Notes under the pieces: generated by a model | Database searches by the model: none | Seen by the model: the letters and a program-made list of their open reading frames with translations, nothing else | What the model was told of the DNA's origin: nothing | Shown: in pieces, positions 16,778-23,890 of the stretch | Position numbering within the stretch: the stretch's first letter is position 1 | Layout: each line of letters opens with the position of its first letter | Program-made: the position numbers and the translations under genes | Assembly (NCBI GenBank): GCA_025355465.1 | Contig: JANXZO010000038.1 | Span: 1 to 35,726, forward strand | Length of the DNA: 35,726 nucleotides | Origin: Bacteroidales bacterium | GTDB taxonomy: Bacteria; Bacteroidota; Bacteroidia; Bacteroidales; FEN-979 | Reading direction: 5' to 3'

Positions 16778-16849
16778 GGCCCGTTCGTCTAGGGGTTAGG
16801 ACGTCAGGTTTTCATCCTGGTAACAGGGGTTCGATTCCCCTACGGGCTA
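16778..16849 (+). tRNA. tRNA-Glu (anticodon TTC)
   Basis: 72-base cloverleaf. Acceptor GGCCCGT pairs with ACGGGCT (one G-U). The D arm contains AGGGGTTAGGA, the anticodon loop TTTTCAT gives TTC, and the T arm is CAGGGG-TTCGATT-CCCCT. Discriminator A; CCA is not encoded. The accessory region starts just downstream, which would fit a tRNA integration site, though no second copy of its 3' end was found. Confidence 0.96.
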
Positions 16850-16865
16850 CGATCAAAATCATCAA

Positions 16866-16915
16866 GAAGGCTGTAAAAACTGATGTTTGCAGCCTTCGTC
16901 TTTTTCTAAAAAGAC
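16866..16915 (+). terminator. Terminator hairpins downstream of tRNA-Glu
   Basis: GAAGGCTG (16866-16873) pairs with CAGCCTTC (16890-16897), and a GTC then five T follow, giving a terminator for the tRNA. The overlapping palindrome GTCTTTTT-CT-AAAAAGAC (16898-16915) could serve the convergent Fic gene on the other strand. Confidence 0.65.
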
Positions 16916-16944
16916 ACTATACGGGACACTGGGATTACGGATTC

Positions 16945-17544
16945 CTATGAACCTGCAAATTCAATTAATGGCTTGTAATCACCAGTATCGGCTTTCTTCA
17001 AAGCTGCAATGTAAGCACTCCGTAGCTCGCTTTCCTGATACATGCTATAATGACTTCCCCAGGTAAAGGAATCCCGCCCTGTCAACTGTTTTATCAGTAT
17101 ATCAGCACATAATCTCGCGTGTCGTCCATTACCATTTGGGAAGCAGTGGATTGTCACCAATCTATGCTTAAATCGAATCGCTATTTCGACAGCATCAAAT
17201 GTTCTATTGTCAATCCAGTACTTTATATCATCGAGCAAGTAGATTATTGCAGGGTCAATAGCATATTTGTCGACCCCGATATTTTTATTTGAGGTGCGTT
17301 TTTCACCGGCCCAATCCCAGACTTTATTGAACATCCTGTAATGCATGTTGAAAATCCATTCTCTGGTTAACAAGGTATCTACTGGAATTTTCCGGTTCAG
17401 CGCCCATTGAAAAACCTCTTCAATATTGTTCTGTTCATGTTCGTTTAGCTCACCCACTGTCGCGATGGTCTTAATCTTCAGGCCATATATCTCTATTTCA
17501 TCCAAAGGGGTCTGGGCTCCCGTGTAATCCAATTTTATTCCCAT
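16945..17544 (-). CDS. Mobile mystery protein B, Fic-domain protein
   Basis: 199 residues. The Fic motif HCFPNGNGR (133-141, matching HxFxxGNGR) supplies the catalytic His and the phosphate-binding loop typical of AMP-transferring Fic enzymes. The N-terminal half (TPLDEIEIYGLKIKTIATVGELNEHEQNNI), MHYRMFNKVWDWAG and SNKNIGVDKYAI fit the mobile mystery protein B family. It overlaps the end of the upstream XRE gene by 10 bases, so the two are translated together, like a toxin-antitoxin pair. AMPylation targets are unknown. No clear [ST]xxxE[GN] inhibitory motif was seen, so control by the partner protein is plausible but inferred. Confidence 0.87.
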   Translation of the reverse strand: MGIKLDYTGAQTPLDEIEIYGLKIKTIATVGELNEHEQNNIEEVFQWALNRKIPVDTLLTREWIFNMHYRMFNKVWDWAGEKRTSNKNIGVDKYAIDPAIIYLLDDIKYWIDNRTFDAVEIAIRFKHRLVTIHCFPNGNGRHARLCADILIKQLTGRDSFTWGSHYSMYQESELRSAYIAALKKADTGDYKPLIEFAGS

Positions 17545-17990
17545 AGTGCCTTAAGATTTTTTTGTTTGATATCGTGAACTTTGGCTTTTATTGATTTGTT
17601 CAGCATGGCTTGACTTACTGCCTGATCTTCCAATTTCATGGTATTTGCCGTTCTTGCTATAATTTTTGTGGCCATTTCAAGGGCGCGCTTATCGATCATT
17701 TTTTGCAAAGATCCATCTAATGGTACAAAACCATAAACCAGCTTCATGTTTAGCTTTTTGCCAATTTGCTCCAAAGATGCCAGCGTGATATTTCCGTTTT
17801 TCTCCCGGGTTTCTATATCTTTCACTCCTTGTGGTGTAATTCCAACCACATTTCCAAGCTGTCGCATCGACATTCCCAGGGCCATCCGAATTGCGTAAAT
17901 CCAACCATTTGGCGGATTATCATCCTTTATCCGGGCCATCTTTCTGATCTTTTTATCAGTTTGGATTAGGATCAACTCTTGTGTCTTCAT
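17535..17990 (-). CDS. Mobile mystery protein A, XRE-family regulator
   Basis: 151 residues with an XRE/Cro helix-turn-helix at ~38-80 (GMSMRQLGNVVGITPQGVKDIETREKNG, then ITLASLEQIGKKLNMKLVYGFVP). The flanking PPNGWIYAIRMALGMS and LVYGFVPLDGSL segments mark the mobile mystery protein A family, which is nearly always encoded just before the Fic-type protein B, as here. It is likely an autoregulator and possibly an antidote to the Fic protein. The stop lies inside the B gene. A minus-strand TATATTTG box lies upstream between two 9-bp direct repeats that could be operators. Confidence 0.88.
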   Translation of the reverse strand: MKTQELILIQTDKKIRKMARIKDDNPPNGWIYAIRMALGMSMRQLGNVVGITPQGVKDIETREKNGNITLASLEQIGKKLNMKLVYGFVPLDGSLQKMIDKRALEMATKIIARTANTMKLEDQAVSQAMLNKSIKAKVHDIKQKNLKALWE

Positions 17991-18016
17991 AAAGCTATCT
18001 CTTTAATTTACTAATG

Positions 18017-18064
18017 CAAATATAAAGTTATTACTTAAATTAATAAAATAATATTAAAGTTATT
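18017..18064 (-). promoter_or_regulatory. Candidate promoter/operator of the mobile mystery A-B pair
   Basis: The minus strand has TATATTTG at 18017-18024 (a -7-type box, ~27 bases before the ATG). Two AAAGTTATT direct repeats (plus-strand orientation) at 18024-18032 and 18056-18064 are 32 bases apart, about three helical turns. They bracket the -33 region and may be bound by the XRE protein. No TTTG -33 was seen. The rest of the 180-base intergenic region is AT-rich and holds no gene. Confidence 0.45.
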
Positions 18065-18170
18065 TCTGTAATCTTTGTTTTAGTTCTCCACTTCTCCAAA
18101 CATCCTTATCTTTACCTGTTCATAGAATCTTATGGAAGATTAGGCAAAAATCGAACGGGTACTCCGACTG

Positions 18171-19037
18171 TTGCTGCTCATGGCTAACGGAAGGCGATAC
18201 ACGCTGGGGGAACTGGCAGACCGTTTCAGTCTTTCAACCCGAAGTGTAAGCCGGTATCTGGCGACTTTTCGAAAAGTCGGTTTTATCATTGAACGTAAAG
18301 ATGGTTGCTATCGGATCCTTCAAATGGAGAAGCCTCTCAAAGAGATCAGCGACCTTCTTCACTTTTCAGAAGAAGAGGCATTCATCCTGTTGCAGGCGAT
18401 CCATTCCATTGATGAAACCAATGTTTTGAAATCGAATCTCGTTAAAAAACTCCACACCCTCTACAATACGGATCATATCATCGAAACGGTTGTGAATCCT
18501 GGCGCTTCCGAAGTGATCCGGTTACTCGCAGAGGCCATCCGGTCTGGAAAACAGGTCGTGCTCCGGCAATACCGTTCCTCCCATGGCAACATTATCCGCG
18601 ACCGTCTCATCGAACCCTTTGATTTTACCACAAACTATATCGCCGTATGGGCCTATGACCCTGAAAGCGGTCATTCCAAACTATTTAAAACGGCCCGGAT
18701 TAGTAAAGTTCAATCACTTGATCATCCCTGGAAAAATGCGCCATTGCATGTGAAACATCCGATGGATGTTTTCAGGATATCTTCCCCGGAACAATTGCCT
18801 GTCACCCTGCGCCTGACACTTCGTGCGCGAAACCTTTTAACCGAAGAGTACCCGTTAAGCGAGCAGTACCTGACCCAGCTGGATGACAACTTCTGGCAGT
18901 TTCAGGCCTCGGTGTGCGCTTTTGAAGGCGTAGGACGATTTGTCATGGGTTTGCCCGCCGATGTGTATGTTTTTGAATCAGAGGGATTTAAATCCTATTT
19001 AAAAGATCAGGTTAAAAAACTGACCGAAATTTTATAA
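18171..19037 (+). CDS. WYL-domain transcriptional regulator, start codon apparently damaged
   Basis: 288 residues from TTG 18171. An N-terminal winged HTH (YTLGELADRFSLSTRSVSRYLATFRKVGFIIERKDGCYRI) is followed by a helical linker, a WYL domain (~115-190: VLRQYRSSHGNIIRDRLIEPFDFTTNYIAVWAYDPESG) and a C-terminal WCX-like extension. WYL regulators sense nucleic-acid-type ligands and often control defence loci (CapW, BrxR). In frame before 18171 are codons for AKIERVLRL, the expected family N-terminus, but preceded by TAG. One extra T (TTATGG instead of TTAGG near 18139) would create an ATG at exactly that point. TTG 18171 or ATG 18181 is the best remaining start. It probably regulates itself and the HIRAN and type III genes downstream. 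Confidence 0.85.
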   Translation: MLLMANGRRYTLGELADRFSLSTRSVSRYLATFRKVGFIIERKDGCYRILQMEKPLKEISDLLHFSEEEAFILLQAIHSIDETNVLKSNLVKKLHTLYNTDHIIETVVNPGASEVIRLLAEAIRSGKQVVLRQYRSSHGNIIRDRLIEPFDFTTNYIAVWAYDPESGHSKLFKTARISKVQSLDHPWKNAPLHVKHPMDVFRISSPEQLPVTLRLTLRARNLLTEEYPLSEQYLTQLDDNFWQFQASVCAFEGVGRFVMGLPADVYVFESEGFKSYLKDQVKKLTEIL

Positions 19038-19092
19038 AGGACGGAAATTGTCTATACTCCGATCTTTCTTTGTTCTGTTAAAAAAACAGACA

Positions 19093-19422
19093 ATGGAAAG
19101 AAGACATTTTACGCATTTTGTTGTGGCCGGATTCACCTATTATGACGGCCCGCTCGTATTCAACAAGCTCAAGGTGGGCGTCAACCTGAGAATGCAGATC
19201 GAAGAGGCCAATAAATTTGACGCCTATGCCATTGCACTTTACTTTCAGGAACACAAAATCGGGTTTGTTCCGAGAACAGAGAATAAAGTGATATACAAAC
19301 TCCTTGAACAGGGACACGAAATTTTTGAAGCCAGAATTCAACGGGTATCTCCGCAGGAGAACACCGAAAACCAACTTCAATGCATCGTTTATCTGCTTCC
19401 GAGTAAGGCGTCAGCCGGGTGA
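19093..19422 (+). CDS. Stand-alone HIRAN-domain protein
   Basis: 109 residues, nearly all one HIRAN domain: FVVAGFTYYDGPLVFNKLKVG, then EEANKFDAYAIALYFQEHKIGFVPRTENKVIYKLLEQG. In eukaryotic HLTF the domain binds the 3' end of single-stranded DNA; bacterial stand-alone forms are uncharacterised and often accompany nucleases or helicases. I use the ATG at 19093 because HIRAN homology starts a few residues later; an in-frame TTG-type start at 19048 would add an atypical tail. It lies 55 bases after the WYL gene and 194 before mod. Its role could be DNA-end sensing for the restriction system (inference). Confidence 0.83.
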   Translation: MERRHFTHFVVAGFTYYDGPLVFNKLKVGVNLRMQIEEANKFDAYAIALYFQEHKIGFVPRTENKVIYKLLEQGHEIFEARIQRVSPQENTENQLQCIVYLLPSKASAG

Positions 19423-19458
19423 ACCGGTACCATACTGTACCTCACATGAATTGTCCGG

Positions 19459-19480
19459 GCCCCGGGAGATCCGGGCTTTT
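19459..19480 (+). terminator. Possible terminator after the HIRAN gene
   Basis: GCCC(C)GGG at 19459-19466 pairs with TCCGGGC at 19470-19476 with one bulged C and one G-T pair; four T follow. It is weak because the T-run is short. The rest of the 194-base spacer to mod shows no consensus promoter. Confidence 0.42.
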
Positions 19481-19616
19481 ATTCACTCAGGCTATCACGG
19501 AGAGGTCCTGAATTCCTTCAGTATCTCTTTTTTCCAATGGATTCAACCTGAATCGGATTTTTCCGCTAATTTTACCCCTCCGGAAATCCCCGTGAACCTT
19601 ATCTATTCAAATAAGA

Positions 19617-21209
19617 ATGCCCACTCTCAACTGGATCGGAAAAGAGAAAGTCATAAACCACCACCACGACGTACCGTTCCGTGTTCTCGACCATCAGTAC
19701 GGTTACACTCCGAGCGGCAAACAAGAGACACCTGCCGGTAGTGGTAACATGATCATCCGCGGAGATAACCTGGAAGCGCTGAAAGCCCTGTTGCCTCAAT
19801 ATGAAGGAAAGATCAAGTGCATCTACATCGATCCGCCTTACAACACCGGTAACGAAGGGTGGGTGTACAACGACAACGTGAATGATCCGAAAATACGCAA
19901 GTGGCTGCACCAGGTCGTCGGCAAAGAGGGTGAAGACCTCAGCAGGCACGATAAGTGGCTGTGCATGATGTATCCGAGATTGAACCTATTACACAAACTA
20001 CTCACTTCTGATGGAGCTATCTTTATTTCGATTGACGATAGCGAACAAGCGAATTTAAGGCTGGTCCTTGATGAGATTTTTGGTGTCAGAAATTTCGTCG
20101 CGAACATCATGTGGCAAAAAAGGACCTCTCCTGATGCCCGATTAAACCTCGGTCCTGCACATGATTTCATCTTGTGCTATACGAAATCACCTCTAACAAC
20201 CCGTAGTCAATTCAACCTTCTAAAGCCTTCACTAACAAGAATTAGGGAGTATAAAAACCCTGATAACGATTACAGAGGACCTTGGGCGTCTGTTGATCTC
20301 ACCGGTCAAATAGGACATGCAACTGCCACTCAGTTCTATGATATAATCGCACCGAACGGCAGCAAATTCTCACCACCAAAAGACAGATGCTGGGCACTAA
20401 ACGAAAGTTCATTCCTTGGGCTGGTTGCAGAGAACCGAATATGGTTTGGTCGAAATGGCAATTCAAGACCAAGGCTAAAAAAGTTTCTCAGTGAAGTCGA
20501 TGGCGTTTCTGTTTGGACATGGTGGCCTAACACCGAAGTTGGGCACAATCAAGAAGCTACAAAGGAGTTAAAGCTAATCCTTGATTCAACTACATATTTC
20601 GAAACACCTAAACCTGTTAGGCTGATTGATCGAATTGTCACCCTTATTACAGATAAAACCTCGTTGATTCTCGACTCCTTTGCCGGGTCCGGTACAACCG
20701 CTCATGCTGTTCTTAACCTCAATAAGCAGGATGGTGGCAACCGTAAATTTATCCTGGTCGAGATGGAAGACTACGCAGAAACCATTACCGCAGAGCGTGC
20801 CAAACGTGTCATCAATGGATATGCTGATGTAGAAGGCACCGGCGGCAGCTTTGATTATTACGAGTTGGGGCCTCCGCTGTTTGACGATAGCGGAAACCTG
20901 AACGCAGCGGTGCCTGTTGAGAGGATCAAAGAATACATCTGGTATTCCGAAACCCGGTCAGCGCTCAATCCACTGACAGAAGACCAACAACGGAATCCTT
21001 ACTATCTCGGTAACAAGGAAGATACCGGCTATTACTTCTTCTATGATCCGCAGCAGGTCACCACACTTGACTATGACTTCCTTGGTACCATCTATGTTCG
21101 ATCAGAGCAGTATGTCATTTACGCTGACAACTGCCTGTTGTCGAAAACATTCATGCAGAACAACAACATCATATTCAAGAAGATTCCTCGCGACATAAGC
21201 CGGTTATAG
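19617..21209 (+). CDS. Type III restriction-modification methyltransferase (Mod)
   Basis: 530 residues, beta-class N6-adenine DNA methyltransferase giving sequence recognition for the type III system and modifying one strand of the site. Motif IV DPPYNTGNEGW (72-82) precedes motif I DSFAGSGTTAHAV (~355), the beta-class order. The target-recognition region lies between, ~165-345, and is somewhat AT-richer (about 44-45% GC by hand count, against ~51% before and ~49% after), suggesting exchange. The C-terminal ELGPPLFDD and YIWYSETRSALNPL segments are normal for Mod. The ATG at 19617 is well placed. The stop lies 1 base before res, so the two are co-translated. The recognised sequence cannot be predicted. 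Confidence 0.93.
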   Translation: MPTLNWIGKEKVINHHHDVPFRVLDHQYGYTPSGKQETPAGSGNMIIRGDNLEALKALLPQYEGKIKCIYIDPPYNTGNEGWVYNDNVNDPKIRKWLHQVVGKEGEDLSRHDKWLCMMYPRLNLLHKLLTSDGAIFISIDDSEQANLRLVLDEIFGVRNFVANIMWQKRTSPDARLNLGPAHDFILCYTKSPLTTRSQFNLLKPSLTRIREYKNPDNDYRGPWASVDLTGQIGHATATQFYDIIAPNGSKFSPPKDRCWALNESSFLGLVAENRIWFGRNGNSRPRLKKFLSEVDGVSVWTWWPNTEVGHNQEATKELKLILDSTTYFETPKPVRLIDRIVTLITDKTSLILDSFAGSGTTAHAVLNLNKQDGGNRKFILVEMEDYAETITAERAKRVINGYADVEGTGGSFDYYELGPPLFDDSGNLNAAVPVERIKEYIWYSETRSALNPLTEDQQRNPYYLGNKEDTGYYFFYDPQQVTTLDYDFLGTIYVRSEQYVIYADNCLLSKTFMQNNNIIFKKIPRDISRL

Positions 21210-21210
21210 T

Positions 21211-23838
21211 ATGGAACTCAAACCCTACCAGAGTAAAGTCATCAAAGACCTGGAAACCTATCTTAATTATGTTCAGCAGTATAAGGTGACAGATGTTGCG
21301 TTCAAACGTTTCTGGGAGGATCAGGTTGGCCCGTACAACCCGATCACCGGTGAAGGTATGCGCCCGTATCAGAACAATGTTCCGAATGCAGCGCATGTTT
21401 GCATCAAAGTGCCCACAGCAGGCGGCAAGACATTCATCGCCTGCAATGCACTGAAAACGATCTTTGGCGCATTCGACACCAACCGTCCGAAAGCGGTGGT
21501 GTGGCTGGTCCCGTGGAGCAACCTGCTCGAACAAACGGTCCGGAACCTTAACAATCCCGACCATCCATACCGGCAGAAGTTAAATTCGTTGTTTAACCAT
21601 CGGGTAGCTGTTTACGAGAAAAAAGACCTGTTGCAGGGATCGAATTTCAGCCCATCGGTTGTCAACGAGCAATTGAGCATTTTTGTGATGAGCTTTGGCT
21701 CGATCAGGGCTACGCGGAAGGAGGATCGTAAAATTTATAACCAGAACGGTCAGCTGTCGTCGTTTGTACCAACATATAATGATAGTTCTGTGGTACTGGC
21801 CAATACAGATGAGTCTGCATTGATCAACGTAATCCGCAACCTAAACCCAGTATTGGTAGTAGACGAAAGTCATAATGCGGAGACTGATTTAAGCGTTGAA
21901 ATGCTCAAAGCGCTCAATCCCTGTTTCATTCTTGATCTCACGGCCACGCCCAGGGACAACAGCAATATTATAAGCATGGTACCTGCCATTGAGTTGAAGA
22001 AGTACAGCATGGTTAAACTACCTGTGATTGTTTATAACCACAAGGACAAGCATGATGTGATCAGCAGTGCGCTTCATCTTCAACGTAAACTGGAAGCATC
22101 AGCGATTACAGAGGAAAAGGTTACCGGAAAGTATATTCGTCCGATTGTTCTGTTTCAGGCGCAGTCGGCAACCAATGAAGACAATACCACTTTTGAGAAA
22201 CTGAAGACCGAACTTCTGAAGCTCGGGATTGATGAAGCGGAGATTAAAATCAAAACCGCCAACAAAAATGAACTTTCCGGCATAGACCTGTCGGCAAGGG
22301 AGTGCAAAGTCCGGTACATCATCACCATCAATGCGCTGAAAGAGGGATGGGATTGTCCGTTCGCATACATTCTCGCATCGTTGGCCGACCGGTCGTCGGC
22401 AGTTGACGTGGAACAGATTCTTGGACGTGTTCTCAGACAACCATATGTCGTGCGACATCAGGACACCCTGCTGAATGTTTCGTATGTGCTCACCTCCTCT
22501 GCAAAGTTCAACGAAACATTGCAGAACATCGTTAAAAGCCTGCTCAATTCAGGATTCAGCGATAAAGACTACCGGCAGAAAGATGATATGCCCGAAGCCG
22601 AAAAGCAACAGATTAACACCAAGGAACTCGACAAGTTTCTGTTCCCGGAAGACAAACAGGAGGATGAAGGTATAGTGGTGAGGAAGATCAACTTCAGTCC
22701 TGATGGCGAGGATGCACCAACAGCAACAAAAGTCATCAGCAACATAACTTCAATGGCAGATCAGCAAAACCGGGAAATGGAAGAACAGATCAGACAACAG
22801 CCCGATGAACCTGAAGAGAGCTATTTTGCATCGGTGGGAACTAAAGTGAAACAATACCGAATCCGTGAAGGATTGGTGGACAAAGCCAGGGCGGTAACCC
22901 TCCCGCGGTTCTTTATCGAAGTTCCGAAGAACAATCTGTTTGAAACCGGCGCAGGACGTGTGCCTTTGGATGAAAACATTCTATTGCAGGGCTTCCAGCT
23001 TGAAAAGGGTGACAAGAATATCACATGGGATGATGTATCTTCAGACCTATACAAAGTCGATCTACAGGAGACCCGCAAGAACGAGTTTACACCCTCATTT
23101 ACGAAGATTGAAGACAGGATATTCAAGGAACCATTGGTAGAATATATACTCGCAAAGCCAAAAGAAAGCCAGCTTAAAGACCTCTCTGAACTGATTATAA
23201 ACCTGATCGGTGACATGTACCCAATTCCAGACAGTTCAATCCGGAAATATGTTGAATCGGTGTTCTCTGACTTCAGCCTGGAGCAGGTAGCTGACTTCCT
23301 TACGCGCAAGTACAGTTACATCGATAAAATAAAGAAGAAGATCAGGGAGCTTGCAGATGTTTACGCAGAAGGGCAGTTTAGCACTTATGTGAAGGTTGGC
23401 AGGATCATTGTTCAACCTGTTTGGAAGTTCCCTCATGCGATTAATCCCGGCAACCTGGGTTCATCTATTACTCATTCGTTATATGAACGTGAAGGAGCCA
23501 TGAATGCGTTTGAGGAAAAGGCTATCATGGAGTTGTCGAGTCTATCCAACATCGACTTCTGGCACCGCAACATCGAACGTAAAGGATTCGCTATCAACGG
23601 CTATAAATCGAATCATTACCCCGACTTTATTCTCAGAACGAAAAGCGGCAAGATAGTGTTGCTGGAAACCAAGGGCGATTATCTCGACGGTACCGACAGC
23701 AGGGCCAAGTGCAAACTTGGTAACCAGTGGCAGCAGCTTGCCGGATCGGGGTTCAGCTACTTTATGGTGTTTGAATCGAAACCGATTGATGGGGCATACA
23801 CGATTGCAAAGGCACGGGAGATGATCGGAATGCTTTGA
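21211..23838 (+). CDS. Type III restriction endonuclease subunit (Res)
   Basis: 875 residues. SF2 helicase motor: Q-like MELKPYQSKVIKDLE, Walker A VPTAGGKTF (68-75), motif II DESH (218-221), motif III DLTATP (~243), motif IV-V around INALKEGWDCP, and motif VI QILGRVLRQP (~402-411). The C-terminal PD-(D/E)xK nuclease is visible as YPDF (near 804) and LLETKGDYLDG (near 819). It cuts unmodified DNA with Mod after ATP-driven communication between two sites. Both ATPase and nuclease motifs look intact. It follows mod by one base. Between the stop and the convergent sensor gene (52 bases) no clear terminator was seen. Confidence 0.95.
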   Translation: MELKPYQSKVIKDLETYLNYVQQYKVTDVAFKRFWEDQVGPYNPITGEGMRPYQNNVPNAAHVCIKVPTAGGKTFIACNALKTIFGAFDTNRPKAVVWLVPWSNLLEQTVRNLNNPDHPYRQKLNSLFNHRVAVYEKKDLLQGSNFSPSVVNEQLSIFVMSFGSIRATRKEDRKIYNQNGQLSSFVPTYNDSSVVLANTDESALINVIRNLNPVLVVDESHNAETDLSVEMLKALNPCFILDLTATPRDNSNIISMVPAIELKKYSMVKLPVIVYNHKDKHDVISSALHLQRKLEASAITEEKVTGKYIRPIVLFQAQSATNEDNTTFEKLKTELLKLGIDEAEIKIKTANKNELSGIDLSARECKVRYIITINALKEGWDCPFAYILASLADRSSAVDVEQILGRVLRQPYVVRHQDTLLNVSYVLTSSAKFNETLQNIVKSLLNSGFSDKDYRQKDDMPEAEKQQINTKELDKFLFPEDKQEDEGIVVRKINFSPDGEDAPTATKVISNITSMADQQNREMEEQIRQQPDEPEESYFASVGTKVKQYRIREGLVDKARAVTLPRFFIEVPKNNLFETGAGRVPLDENILLQGFQLEKGDKNITWDDVSSDLYKVDLQETRKNEFTPSFTKIEDRIFKEPLVEYILAKPKESQLKDLSELIINLIGDMYPIPDSSIRKYVESVFSDFSLEQVADFLTRKYSYIDKIKKKIRELADVYAEGQFSTYVKVGRIIVQPVWKFPHAINPGNLGSSITHSLYEREGAMNAFEEKAIMELSSLSNIDFWHRNIERKGFAINGYKSNHYPDFILRTKSGKIVLLETKGDYLDGTDSRAKCKLGNQWQQLAGSGFSYFMVFESKPIDGAYTIAKAREMIGML

Positions 23839-23890
23839 ACAGTTGAAGTAAAAATCTTATCAGTTTTTGTTATCACAAGCTTCCCCCGGT

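Noticed and set aside
16830-23890. Second copy of the tRNA-Glu 3' end as an att site
   Set aside because: No repeat of TTCGATTCCCCTACGGGCTA was found by eye up to 23890, and no integrase gene is present.
23839-23890. Terminator between res and the sensor gene
   Set aside because: Short T-rich stretches only; no stem of useful length could be formed.
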